Assembly: GCA_016710645.1 (NCBI GenBank)
Contig: JADJVI010000010.1
Span: forward strand, 1-33,268
DNA: 33,268 nt
Origin: Actinomycetales bacterium
Lineage (GTDB): Bacteria > Actinomycetota > Actinomycetes > Actinomycetales > Dermatophilaceae
Reading direction: 5' to 3'
Of the stretch, positions 1-8,310 are shown piece by piece. The translations under genes and the position numbers were made by a program. The notes below the pieces were generated by a model. It did not search any database and was not told the origin of the DNA. It worked only from the letters and a program-made list of their open reading frames with translations. Numbering within the stretch: the first letter of the stretch is position 1; each line of letters starts with the position of its first letter.

Positions 1-897
1 GGCCGAGCTCGGCCAGGTCGTGGTTGCTCGTGGCGCTCCACGCAGGGATGGTCACCCCGACCACGCTCATGTCGATCCCGTCGGGGGAGGTCACCCAGCC
101 GTTGCGGTCCTCGACGACGAAAGAGTGTCCCTGGCCGGGCTCGAGGTCTCGGGGCGCCACGGAAGGCCCCGGCCGCAGCGCCAGACGGTTGCCGTGTCCA
201 GCACCGCCGCGGGGGAGTGCTCCGGGTCGGCCGACACCGACACCACCGTGAGCCCCTCGGCGGACGCCCGGTGGACCGCGACCGGTCCGAGCGCAGACTG
301 CTCGACCTGCAGCCGGTGGCCGTAGCCCGGAAGGGCGTGCAGTGCGGTCCGCACGGACGTCGCGAACGGGCCAGGTCCCAGACCGTGCGCGTCGGCGCTC
401 CTCATCGGCTCAACCCAGGTCACCCGGGACACCAGCGCGTTGGCCAGGACGAAGAAGGGATCGACAGCCGCCAGGTCGATCGGGAAGGTGGTGATGAGGC
501 CGTCGGTGTGCTCCTGCGCCCAGGTGTCGGCGGCTTCCTGGGCCGGGATCGGCCCGGTCTCGGTGGGCAGAGCAGCCAGGAAGGCGGCCATGGCAGGGGT
601 CGTGACCCGCGGGTCCAGCCACGTCGCGACGGCAGCCCGCACCGCAGGATGCCGGGTGCTCAGCAGGGTCTTGGCGGCCGAGCTAGCGCTCGGAAGATCC
701 AGACCGAGAGCGTCGGCGAGAGCGGCGAGTTGACCATCGGTAAGGCCAGCCTCGTCGACGTCCGCGGCCCCGGCCATGAGGGCGAGGATGAGCCAGGCCC
801 CCAGCGGGGAGGCCACGTGATGGGCGGCGCCGATGCGCTCGTGCAGGCGCACGGCATACCGAGTGAGGGCCGGGGCCAGATCACGGGCGGTGAGCAT
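1..897 (-). pseudogene. Serpin-like protein, 3' end outside the window, apparent frameshift
   Basis: Serpins are protease inhibitors that fold around a reactive loop. Translation from the ATG at 897 shows serpin-like landmarks: VASPLGAWLILALMAG near residues 28-43 resembles the family's 'SPLSI' helix, and FFVLANALVSRVTWVEPM resembles 'LVNAIYFKGxW'. The frame stays open to a stop at 91-93, but similarity appears lost after AVLDTATVW near position 175. From about there to the window edge the -1 frame is open and reads in a serpin-like way (ALRPGPSVAPRDLEPGQ, then MSVVGVTIPAWSATSNHDL, like the family's 'LPxFxxESxxDL'). One missing base near 170-195 would join the two parts. This could be a real mutation or a sequence error. 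The gene is divergent from the cysteine desulfurase gene. The serpin assignment rests on motif resemblance only. Confidence 0.65.
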
Positions 898-954
898 GGC
901 CCCACCGTAGCCGTGGGTCGGGGGCCAGGAGGGCAACCGACGTAGGATCACCGG

Positions 955-2151
955 GTGCCCGTATACCTCGACCACGCCGCGACGACGCCGGTCTTCCCGC
1001 ACGTCGCGGCGGCGATGGCCGAGCAGGCCACCCGAGTGGGCAATGCCTCCTCGCTGCACACCGCCGGGCGGGCGGCCCGCAGGATCGTCGAGGAGTCCCG
1101 CGAGCGACTGGCCGCCGCAATCGGTGCCCGCCCCTCGGAGGTCGTCTTCACTTCTGGCGGAACGGAATCCGACAACCTGGCGATCAGCGGCGTGCTGCGC
1201 GCTCGCCGCGACGCCGACCCGCGCCGGACCCGGCTCCTGGTGTCGGCGATCGAGCACCACGCCGTGCTCGACTGCGTCGAGGCACTGGAAGCTCGCGAGG
1301 GGGTGCAGGTCACCTGGCTGCCGTGCGACGCCGAGGGTGTCGTGCATCCCGAGGTCTTGGCGCGTGAACTCGCGGCCGACCCCGAGTCGGTCGCTCTGGT
1401 CAGCGTCATGTGGGCCAACAACGAGGTCGGCACGGTCCAGGACGTCGCGGCGCTCGCCGCGATGGCGCACGAGCACGGCATACCGATGCACACCGATGCG
1501 GTCCAGGCGGTGGGGCACCTGCCCGTCGACGTCGCCGCGTCCGGGGTCGACCTGCTCACCCTCGGCGGGCACAAGGTCGGCGGCCCGGTCGGCACCGGCG
1601 CGCTTGTCGTCAAGCGCGACGTGGCGGTCGTCCCGTTGGTCTACGGCGGGGGACAGGAGCGCCAGATCCGCAGCGGCACGCTCGACACGGTCGGCATCCT
1701 CGGGCTCTCGCTGGCAGTCGAGTATGCCGTCGCGCAGCGCGAGCGCGAGACCGCCCGGCTGGTCGGGCTGCGTGATGCCCTCCTGAAGGGCGCGCTCGAC
1801 CTCGATCTCGGGATCCGCGTCGGTGGACGCTGGACCCCGGGCGATGCCCTCGGGAGGCTGGCCGGCAATGCCCACCTCATCGTGCCTGGCTGTGAGGGCG
1901 ACTCGCTGCTCTACCTGCTGGATGCCGCAGGGATCGAATGTTCGACCGGCTCGGCCTGCCAGGCGGGCGTGCCGCAACCTAGTCACGTGTTGCTGGCCAT
2001 GGGCCTGACCGAGCGAGAGGCGCGCGGGGCGTTGCGAGCGACCCTCGGTCACACCTCCACGGCGGCCGACGTCGAGGCGTTCCTCGCCGCCCTGCCGGCG
2101 GCGGTCGACCGGGCTCGGCGCGCCGCCGGGGCCACCCTGGGGTCCGGCTGA
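955..2151 (+). CDS. Cysteine desulfurase (class V aminotransferase, NifS/IscS-like)
   Basis: This PLP enzyme removes sulfur from cysteine as a protein-bound persulfide, giving alanine. The 398-aa protein opens with YLDHAATTPV, typical of the family. It has the PLP lysine in GGHKVGGPVG (K207), the pyridine-contacting HTDAVQAVGH segment, and the catalytic cysteine in STGSACQAG (C335). The length is normal for the family. The start is GTG at 955 with AGGA about 8 nt upstream. Its stop overlaps the mnmA start by one base (TGATG), implying translational coupling. Feeding sulfur to MnmA for tRNA 2-thiouridine is therefore its likeliest job. No iscU or sufU scaffold gene is adjacent, so a role in Fe-S assembly is possible but not indicated here. 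Confidence 0.93.
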   Translation: MPVYLDHAATTPVFPHVAAAMAEQATRVGNASSLHTAGRAARRIVEESRERLAAAIGARPSEVVFTSGGTESDNLAISGVLRARRDADPRRTRLLVSAIEHHAVLDCVEALEAREGVQVTWLPCDAEGVVHPEVLARELAADPESVALVSVMWANNEVGTVQDVAALAAMAHEHGIPMHTDAVQAVGHLPVDVAASGVDLLTLGGHKVGGPVGTGALVVKRDVAVVPLVYGGGQERQIRSGTLDTVGILGLSLAVEYAVAQRERETARLVGLRDALLKGALDLDLGIRVGGRWTPGDALGRLAGNAHLIVPGCEGDSLLYLLDAAGIECSTGSACQAGVPQPSHVLLAMGLTEREARGALRATLGHTSTAADVEAFLAALPAAVDRARRAAGATLGSG

Positions 2152-3248
2152 TGCGCGTCGTCGCCGCGATGAGTGGGGGGGTCGACTCCGCCGTGTCCGC
2201 GGCCCGGATGGTCGAGGCGGGCCACGAGGTGGTCGGGGTCCACCTGGCGTTGTCTCAGCAGGCCAGCGTGCTGCGGGAGAGCGCCCGAGGCTGCTGCACC
2301 CTCGAGGACTCCGCCGACGCCCGACGGGTCGCCGACCGGCTCGGTATCCCGTTCTACGTGTGGGATCTCGCGGAACGCTTCCGCGTGGAGGTGGTCGAGG
2401 ACTTCGTCGCGGAATATGCCCAGGGCCGGACTCCCAATCCGTGCCTGCGGTGCAACGAGCGGATCAAGTTCCATGCCCTGCTCGACAAGGCGCTCGCCCT
2501 CGGCTTCGACGCGGTGGCTACCGGACACTACGCGCGCATCGTCACCCGAGGGGACACTGGCGCGCGCGAGTTGCACCGCGCCGTCGACGCCGCCAAGGAC
2601 CAGTCCTATGTGCTCGGCGTGCTCGACCAGGATCAGTTGGCCCGGGCCTTCTTCCCGCTGGGGGATTCGACCAAGACCCAGGTGCGCGCAGAGGCCGCTG
2701 AGCGCGGGTTCGCCGTCGCCAAGAAGCCCGACTCCCACGACATCTGCTTCATCGCCGATGGCGACACCCGCGGCTGGCTTACCCGACGCCTGGGAGCCCA
2801 GCCCGGGGTGATCCTCGACGAGGAGGGCGACGTCGTCGGCGAGCACGGTGGGGCCTACGCCTTCACCGTCGGCCAACGCAAGGGACTGCACCTTCCGCGC
2901 CCCGCAGCCGACGGCCGGCCTCGTTACGTCCGTGAGGTCGACGTCGAGCGCAATGTCGTCGTCGTCGCTCCGGCCGATCTGCTCGGCGTCCGGCGCATCG
3001 ACGGAGAGCACGTGCGCTGGTGTGGCGAGGCGCCGAGTGGCCCGACCCGGCTGGGCGCCCAAGTGCGCGCCCACGGAGCGGAGCTGCCGGGCACGGCATA
3101 CCCGCGTCTTTCGGCCGACGGGAGGTGCGCGCTGGAGGTGGTCCTCGACGAGCCGCTGCGCGGGGTGGCGCCGGGGCAAAGCGTCGTGCTCTACGACGGC
3201 ACCCGGGTGGTCGGGTCGGCCACCATCCGCGCGACGCATCCCGATTAG
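2151..3248 (+). CDS. mnmA: tRNA-specific 2-thiouridylase MnmA
   Basis: MnmA activates U34 of tRNA-Glu, -Gln and -Lys with ATP and replaces the C2 oxygen with sulfur. The 365-aa protein begins with the PP-loop motif AMSGGVDSAVSA for ATP binding. It carries the two cysteines of the mechanism, in TPNPCLRCNE (C98) and HDICFIADGD (C199). It also has the family motifs ATGHYARI, KDQSYVL and FTVGQRKGL, the last leading into the C-terminal beta-barrel. The ATG at 2151 overlaps the stop of the cysteine desulfurase gene, so the sulfur donor and the thiolase are made together. A short MetE-like gene begins 9 nt downstream and probably shares the transcript. Confidence 0.96.
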   Translation: MRVVAAMSGGVDSAVSAARMVEAGHEVVGVHLALSQQASVLRESARGCCTLEDSADARRVADRLGIPFYVWDLAERFRVEVVEDFVAEYAQGRTPNPCLRCNERIKFHALLDKALALGFDAVATGHYARIVTRGDTGARELHRAVDAAKDQSYVLGVLDQDQLARAFFPLGDSTKTQVRAEAAERGFAVAKKPDSHDICFIADGDTRGWLTRRLGAQPGVILDEEGDVVGEHGGAYAFTVGQRKGLHLPRPAADGRPRYVREVDVERNVVVVAPADLLGVRRIDGEHVRWCGEAPSGPTRLGAQVRAHGAELPGTAYPRLSADGRCALEVVLDEPLRGVAPGQSVVLYDGTRVVGSATIRATHPD

Positions 3249-3257
3249 GCTGCCCGC

Positions 3258-4265
3258 GTGGTCGACGTCAGCGGGATCGGGTCCTGGCCGGGCACCGAGG
3301 TGCGCGAAGCTCTCACGGTTGTGCGCGACCTGCTCGTGCCGCTGGATGCTGCCGATGGCGTGAGGGGGCTGCCCTACCTTCCCGAGCTGCCCGCTCGCGG
3401 GCCAGGCGCCGACCTTATCGGGCGCACCGCGGGCCTGCTTGTCGACCTCGCGGTCGACCTGCAACCGGCCGGCTGGCGGTTGGTCGACCGTCCTGGACGC
3501 GACGCGGCTCGGACGGCGGCGCTCTGGCGCGAGGACCTCGACACCTTGGCCGAGGTCTTCGACGGGTATGCCGGTCCGCTCAAGGTCACCGTCGCGGGGC
3601 CGTACACCCTGGCGGCATCGCTGTGGCTCCCTCGTGGCGACCGCTGCGTCATCGATCCCGGAGCGGTCCGCGATGTCGCCGAGTCACTCGGCGAGGGGAT
3701 CCGCGGGCTGCTGCAGACGGTGGCTCGGGCGGTGCCAGGAGCAGCGTTGACCCTTCAGGTCGATGAGCCCTCGCTGCCGGCCGTGCTCTCGGGAGCCCTA
3801 CCCACGGCATCGGGCTATGGCCGCCTGCCGGCCGTCGATCCCGTCGACGCACTCCCCGTGCTCACGGGCGTGCTCGCTGCGGCAGGCGGACGGCCGACCG
3901 TCATCCACTGCTGCGCGGCATACCCGCCGTTGCCCTTGCTGCGGCGATCCGGGGCGAGCGCGCTGTCGGTGGACACTTCGCTGCTCACCCCGCGCGGGTG
4001 GGAGGGTATCGCGGTCGCGGTCGAGGACGGGTTGCGCCTCGCGGCCGGTTGCGTCCCGACCTCGGGCGAGGCGGGGGATGGCCCGTCGCTTGCCGCCTCG
4101 TTGGCGCGGTCGTGGTCAGACCTCGGTATGCCGTCCGCTCGCCTTGCCGAGCTCACCGTCACCCCGAGTTGTGGGCTGGCCGGGCTATCACCCGCACTCG
4201 CCGTCGCTCGGCAGCGGCTGGCCATCGACGTGGCCCGTCGTCTCGCCGATCGCGCGCAGGCCTGA
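3258..4265 (+). CDS. Core methionine-synthase-like protein (MetE C-terminal domain only)
   Basis: This 335-aa protein matches only the catalytic barrel of cobalamin-independent methionine synthase, which is about 750 aa when it has its N-terminal half. Visible family elements are the N-terminal GIGSWPGT, the substrate-site segment LQVDEPSLPAV, the zinc motif HxC in VIHCCAAYPP (H217, C219) and a late cysteine in TPSCGLAG that would be the last zinc ligand. The metal site therefore looks intact. Short MetE proteins are known to include methionine synthases using methyl donors other than polyglutamyl folate, as well as proteins of unknown role. The methyl donor cannot be read from this sequence. 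The start is GTG at 3258, 9 nt after mnmA. It converges with the L,D-transpeptidase gene. Confidence 0.82.
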   Translation: MVDVSGIGSWPGTEVREALTVVRDLLVPLDAADGVRGLPYLPELPARGPGADLIGRTAGLLVDLAVDLQPAGWRLVDRPGRDAARTAALWREDLDTLAEVFDGYAGPLKVTVAGPYTLAASLWLPRGDRCVIDPGAVRDVAESLGEGIRGLLQTVARAVPGAALTLQVDEPSLPAVLSGALPTASGYGRLPAVDPVDALPVLTGVLAAAGGRPTVIHCCAAYPPLPLLRRSGASALSVDTSLLTPRGWEGIAVAVEDGLRLAAGCVPTSGEAGDGPSLAASLARSWSDLGMPSARLAELTVTPSCGLAGLSPALAVARQRLAIDVARRLADRAQA

Positions 4266-4267
4266 CC

Positions 4268-4345
4268 TTGCGGTCCTGCCTTGCGGTCCTGCCTTGCGGT
4301 CCTGCCCTGCGGTCCTGCCCTGCGGTCCTGCCCTGTGGTCGTGAT
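4268..4345. repeat. 13-bp tandem repeat, five exact-phase copies plus a degenerate sixth
   Basis: Units of TTGCGGTCCTGCC (copies 1-3) and CTGCGGTCCTGCC (copies 4-5) run head to tail from 4268 to 4332. A decayed sixth unit (CTGTGGTCGTGAT) follows. The array starts three bases after the MetE-like stop and lies between two convergent genes. The unit length is not a multiple of three and the unit has no strong self-complementarity, so it is neither coding nor an obvious terminator. Confidence 0.95.
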
Positions 4346-4381
4346 CCCGATTGACCTGATCCGAACATGGGGTGACCCGGC

Positions 4382-5707
4382 TCAGGAGGTGGCGGTCGCC
4401 TTGGCCGTCGAGGTCGCCGCAGCGGTCGGCTTGGCCGTGGATGTGGCCGACGCCTTGCCCGGAGCGAGCGCCGAGAAGCTCTTGAACTCCTCGAAGGAGA
4501 TGTTCCAGTCAGTCCAGCCGTTGCCCCGCTCCAGGCCCCGGTTGGTGCCCGACACGACGACCGGGTCGCCCACCTTGACCTGGTTGAACAGCCACTGGGC
4601 GTTGCCCGTGCTCATCCCGATGCAGCCGTGGCTGACGTTGGCCCGGCCCTGGCTGCCGACCGACCACGGTGCTGCGTGGAGGAATTCACCCGACCAGGTC
4701 TCGCGCAGTGCGTACTTCACGTCCGGGATGGAGTAGTACTCGGGGTCGCTCTTGTCCAGGCCCACCGTCGTGGCGTCCATCTTGACCTCGGCGAACTTCT
4801 CCATGATGACCTTGGTGCCGCTGCGCGTCACCCAGCCCGGCTTGCCGCCGGTGATGGGGATGGTGCGGGCCGCCTGACCGTCGACGAGCACGGTCATCTG
4901 GTGGCTGGCCAGGTCGGCCTTGAGGATGGTCGAGGAGCCGACCGTGAAACCACCGGTGATCGACTTCTGACCGTAGGTGCCATTGCCTGCGGCGACGCCG
5001 TTGATGTCGACGTTGACCGAGACCTTGGTGCCGGGCTGCCAGTACTTCTCCGGCCGCCAGTGCACCTCACTACTGCCGTACCACGCCCACGAGCCGTTCT
5101 GGGCCGGCACCGAGGTGACCGTCAGCTTCTTCTCGAAGGCCGCCTTGTCGGTCACCGGGACGTCGAAGCGGACGATGACTGGCATCGCGACGCCCACGGT
5201 GGCGCCGTCGGCCGTGAGCGTCGGGAAGATCTCCTGCTTCTTGGACAGCTTCTGGGTCGTGAACGTGCTGTCCTTGGTCGTCTGCTTGCCGTCGGCGTTG
5301 ACGCCGGTCATCTGTAGCGCGTAGACGGTGCCGGGCTCCAGCAGGGAGCGCGCGGTCCAACTGGAGCCGTCGGGAGCAAGCGAGCCCTCGACCTGCACCG
5401 TGGCGGCCTTGGCGTCCTTGTACGACATGGCCACGCTCGTCACGGTGCCGCCCTTGGCCGCGACGCTCACCACGGTGTCGACGGTGACCGGCGTCCCTTC
5501 GGTGACATTGGGGACGAGCTCAACATCGGGAGTGGCGGCCGGCGTGGCGGCTGCGCCGTCGGTGGCACCCGCGCCGCTGGAGCCTGTGGTCGGCGCGGCG
5601 GACTGGCCGGGAGTGCTGGTGCAGCCGGACAACGCGAGAGCCGCCACCACGGTGAGGGCAGCGGCATACCGCAGCGTTCGGGTGGAAGTCGCGAGGTGAG
5701 AGCGCAC
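4382..5707 (-). CDS. L,D-transpeptidase (YkuD domain), lipoprotein
   Basis: This enzyme makes 3-3 cross-links in peptidoglycan outside the membrane, using a cysteine nucleophile. From a GTG start at 5707 (AGGGG about 8 nt upstream) the protein is 441 aa. A signal peptide ends in the lipobox LALSGC, so C29 would be lipidated. A Ser/Thr/Ala/Gly linker follows, then two Ig-like domains (roughly 60-260) and a YkuD domain. The catalytic motif SHGCIGMS (H360, C362) is preceded by HAAPWSVGSQGRANV, as in mycobacterial Ldt proteins. The C-terminal 25 residues are a low-complexity Ala/Thr/Ser/Lys tail. The open frame extends upstream to 5803, but that adds an implausible Cys-rich leader before the signal peptide. 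Divergent from ligA. Confidence 0.92.
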   Translation of the reverse strand: MRSHLATSTRTLRYAAALTVVAALALSGCTSTPGQSAAPTTGSSGAGATDGAAATPAATPDVELVPNVTEGTPVTVDTVVSVAAKGGTVTSVAMSYKDAKAATVQVEGSLAPDGSSWTARSLLEPGTVYALQMTGVNADGKQTTKDSTFTTQKLSKKQEIFPTLTADGATVGVAMPVIVRFDVPVTDKAAFEKKLTVTSVPAQNGSWAWYGSSEVHWRPEKYWQPGTKVSVNVDINGVAAGNGTYGQKSITGGFTVGSSTILKADLASHQMTVLVDGQAARTIPITGGKPGWVTRSGTKVIMEKFAEVKMDATTVGLDKSDPEYYSIPDVKYALRETWSGEFLHAAPWSVGSQGRANVSHGCIGMSTGNAQWLFNQVKVGDPVVVSGTNRGLERGNGWTDWNISFEEFKSFSALAPGKASATSTAKPTAAATSTAKATATS

Positions 5708-5848
5708 GGAGGATCCCCTGAGTAGGCATACCCGACCGAGCGGGGCGCAGGTCGGAAGTCCTAGTTTCCGATGGCAAGGGGCGCCTAAGCAAGTCAGCTC
5801 CACTGTGAGTCCCCTGGGAGTGTCCGCGGCGTGCGGCAGGATGGGCCC

Positions 5849-8038
5849 GTGGCCAGCCTTCCCTCTGCCCTTCCCGACCCTGCTGACGGGGTGCCGCCCT
5901 CGCCCGAGGCGTCGTCGTCATCGACCGGGGGGCAACCCGCCCAGGACCCCGCACCGGAGGTCCGCCACGAGTGGAGCCGTCTGGCCGAGGAGGTGACCGC
6001 GCACCAGTTCGCCTACTACGTGCAAGACGCTCCGACCGTGAGCGATGGCGAGTACGACTCGCTGCTGCGGCGGCTGCAGGAGCTCGAGACGGCATACCCG
6101 AGTCTGCGCACGCCGGACAGCCCGACTCAGGTCGTGGGGGGAGCGGGGTTCGCCACCGAGTTCCAGGCGGTCGACCATCTCGAGCGGATGATGAGCCTGG
6201 ACAACGCCTTCTCCGCCGAGGAACTTGCCGCCTGGGTGGGGCGGGTCGAGCGCGAGGCCGGGGCGGTGCCCTTCCATTACCTGCTGGAGCTCAAGATCGA
6301 CGGCCTCGCGGTCAACCTGCTCTACGAGCAGGGGCGGCTGGTTCGGGCGCTGACCCGGGGTGACGGGCGCACCGGGGAGGACGTCACCCTCAATGTCCGA
6401 TCCATCGCGGGGGTGCCGAGCCGGCTGATCGGCGACGATGTGCCCGACCTGGTCGAAGTGCGTGGCGAGGTCTTCTTCCCGGTCGCGGCGTTCGAGTCGC
6501 TCAATGCCGGACTCGTCGCGGCCGGGCGGGCGCCGTTCGCCAACCCCCGCAATGCCGCGGCGGGCTCGCTGCGTCAGAAAGACCCTCGGGTCACGGCGAG
6601 CCGACCGCTGCGGCTGCTCGTGCACGGCATCGGGGCGCGCCGCGGCTTCGAGGTGACGCGCCAGAGCGAGGCGTATGCCGTGCTCGCAGCGTGGGGGCTG
6701 CCCACCTCAGCAGCGGTGCGGGTTGTGTCGACGCCCGCCGAGGTTTCGGCCTACATCGACCGGTATGCCGGCCACCGCCACGATATGGAACACGAGATCG
6801 ACGGGGTCGTCGTCAAGGTCGACGAGGTGGCGCTGCAACGACAGCTCGGCTCCACATCCCGGGCGCCTCGGTGGGCCATCGCTTACAAGTACCCCCCGGA
6901 AGAGGTCAACACGAAGCTGGTCGACATCCGGGTCAACGTCGGGCGCACTGGGCGGGTGACCCCCTATGGGGTGATGACGCCGGTGCTCGTCAGCGGATCG
7001 ACCGTCGAGAACGCCACCCTGCACAACGCCTGGGAGGTGGCCCGGAAGGGGCTACTCATCGGCGACACCGTGGTGCTGCGCAAAGCCGGCGATGTCATCC
7101 CCGAGATCGTCGGGCCGGTGGTGGCGCTTCGCGATGGCACCGAGCGGGAGTTCGTCATGCCCACGCACTGCCCCTCCTGTGGGGCGTTGCTGGCCCCCTC
7201 CAAGGAGGGTGACAAGGACATCCGTTGTCCCAACACTCGGTCCTGCCCGTCGCAACTGCGTGAGCGCCTGTTCGGGTTGGCTTCTCGGGGGGCGCTGGAC
7301 ATCGAGGCGTTGGGCTGGGAGGGCGCGGGGGCCTTGCTCGACTCGGGGGTGGTGACCGACGAGGGCGACCTGTTCGCGCTGACGCGTGACGACCTCATTC
7401 AGGTGCCGCTCTTCACTCGGGCGGCCAAGTCAGGTGACGATCTGGCCCAGGTGCGCAATGGACGGGTGCTCTCGGCCAATGGTGAGCGGTTGCTCGCCGA
7501 GTTGGACAAGGCCAAGAGCCAGCCGCTCTGGCGGGTGCTCGTCGCCCTGTCGATCCGCCATGTCGGGCCGACGGCGGCTCGCGCCCTGGCCACCCACTTC
7601 GGGTCGATGGAGCGGATCCGCTCTGCCGGAGCTGGTGAGTTGTCCACCGTCGACGGCGTCGGCGGCGTCATCGCGGCATCGGTGCGCGAATGGTTCGACG
7701 ACCCGGACTCGCAGTGGCATGTCGACATCGTGGCCCGCTGGGCCGACGCCGGGGTCCGGATGGTCGATGAGGTCGACGCCACCGTGGCGCGCACCCTCGA
7801 GGGTCGCACCGTCGTGGTCACCGGGTCGCTGGAGGGGTTCACCCGCGACGGCGCCAAGGAGGCGATCATCGCCAGGGGCGGCAAGGCGGCTGGCTCGGTG
7901 TCCAAGAACACCGACTGGGTGGTCGTCGGTCCCGGCGCCGGGTCAAAGGAGACCAAGGCTCGCGATCTGGGACTGCCGATCCTCGACGAAGCGGCCTTCG
8001 TGCGGCTGCTGGAAACCGGGTCGCCCGACCCTGCCTGA
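5849..8038 (+). CDS. ligA: NAD-dependent DNA ligase LigA
   Basis: LigA seals nicks in DNA using NAD+ and is essential for replication. From GTG 5849 (AGGA at 5838-5841) the protein is 729 aa. Reading from the N-terminus it shows: a ~40-residue Ser/Pro-rich extension; domain Ia (YYVQDAPTVSDGEYDSLLRRL); the adenylation motif LELKIDGLAV, whose lysine is K149; RGEVFFP and NPRNAAAGSLRQ; the OB domain (TGRVTPYGVM); a four-cysteine zinc finger (CPSCG, then CPNTRSC); helix-hairpin-helix repeats; and a C-terminal BRCT domain from about LEGRTVVVTGS. The open frame allows GTG 5831, but 5849 has the better ribosome site. ligA normally precedes gatC in related genomes; here a toxin cassette on the other strand intervenes. 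Confidence 0.96.
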   Translation: MASLPSALPDPADGVPPSPEASSSSTGGQPAQDPAPEVRHEWSRLAEEVTAHQFAYYVQDAPTVSDGEYDSLLRRLQELETAYPSLRTPDSPTQVVGGAGFATEFQAVDHLERMMSLDNAFSAEELAAWVGRVEREAGAVPFHYLLELKIDGLAVNLLYEQGRLVRALTRGDGRTGEDVTLNVRSIAGVPSRLIGDDVPDLVEVRGEVFFPVAAFESLNAGLVAAGRAPFANPRNAAAGSLRQKDPRVTASRPLRLLVHGIGARRGFEVTRQSEAYAVLAAWGLPTSAAVRVVSTPAEVSAYIDRYAGHRHDMEHEIDGVVVKVDEVALQRQLGSTSRAPRWAIAYKYPPEEVNTKLVDIRVNVGRTGRVTPYGVMTPVLVSGSTVENATLHNAWEVARKGLLIGDTVVLRKAGDVIPEIVGPVVALRDGTEREFVMPTHCPSCGALLAPSKEGDKDIRCPNTRSCPSQLRERLFGLASRGALDIEALGWEGAGALLDSGVVTDEGDLFALTRDDLIQVPLFTRAAKSGDDLAQVRNGRVLSANGERLLAELDKAKSQPLWRVLVALSIRHVGPTAARALATHFGSMERIRSAGAGELSTVDGVGGVIAASVREWFDDPDSQWHVDIVARWADAGVRMVDEVDATVARTLEGRTVVVTGSLEGFTRDGAKEAIIARGGKAAGSVSKNTDWVVVGPGAGSKETKARDLGLPILDEAAFVRLLETGSPDPA

Positions 8039-8060
8039 CCAAGGGTGCTCGCGCGACTCG

Positions 8061-8294
8061 TCAGCTCGCGACGTAGCCGTGCTCCGGCCACGCGCCGAGG
8101 TCACGAAACCTCCGGACAATGGCCCGTGCCGTTGCGCGGAACCCGAAGGTCCGCGCTCCGGACGTCGGGTATGCCGTGAGCGCCACCTTGTCGATGACGA
8201 GCGAGTCCTCGGGGTGGTCGCGGTCCTGCCCGAAGGCATAGGTCACCTCGCGCTCGGTCTCGGCGACCTTGGCGAAGAAGCTGGAAATGGCCAC
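8061..8294 (-). CDS. Small conserved-looking protein, last gene of the type VII toxin cassette
   Basis: A 77-aa protein from GTG 8294, with GGAGG five bases upstream, which decides the start against longer in-frame options. I do not recognise a named domain. Visible parts are FFAKVAETEREVTYAFGQD, a central charged segment HPEDSLVIDK, and the aromatic C-terminus RDLGAWPEHGYVAS. It has no signal peptide, membrane helix or cysteines. It starts 16 nt after the stop of the 278-aa gene and ends 22 nt from the convergent ligA stop, so it closes the operon. By position it could be an accessory or second immunity protein, but nothing in the sequence proves this. Confidence 0.6.
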   Translation of the reverse strand: MAISSFFAKVAETEREVTYAFGQDRDHPEDSLVIDKVALTAYPTSGARTFGFRATARAIVRRFRDLGAWPEHGYVAS

Positions 8295-8310
8295 TCGGCC
8301 TCCATTCCGG

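Noticed and set aside
898..2052. Upstream part of a 653-aa minus-strand open frame covering the cysteine desulfurase gene
   Set aside because: It is the antisense shadow of a clear coding gene in GC-rich DNA; only the part from 897 downward has protein-like sequence.
2049..3464. 471-aa minus-strand open frame over mnmA
   Set aside because: Antisense to mnmA and the MetE-like gene; no ribosome site and shadow-like composition.
4268..4345. CRISPR array
   Set aside because: The units are 13 bp with no spacers and no cas genes are nearby; it is a simple tandem repeat.
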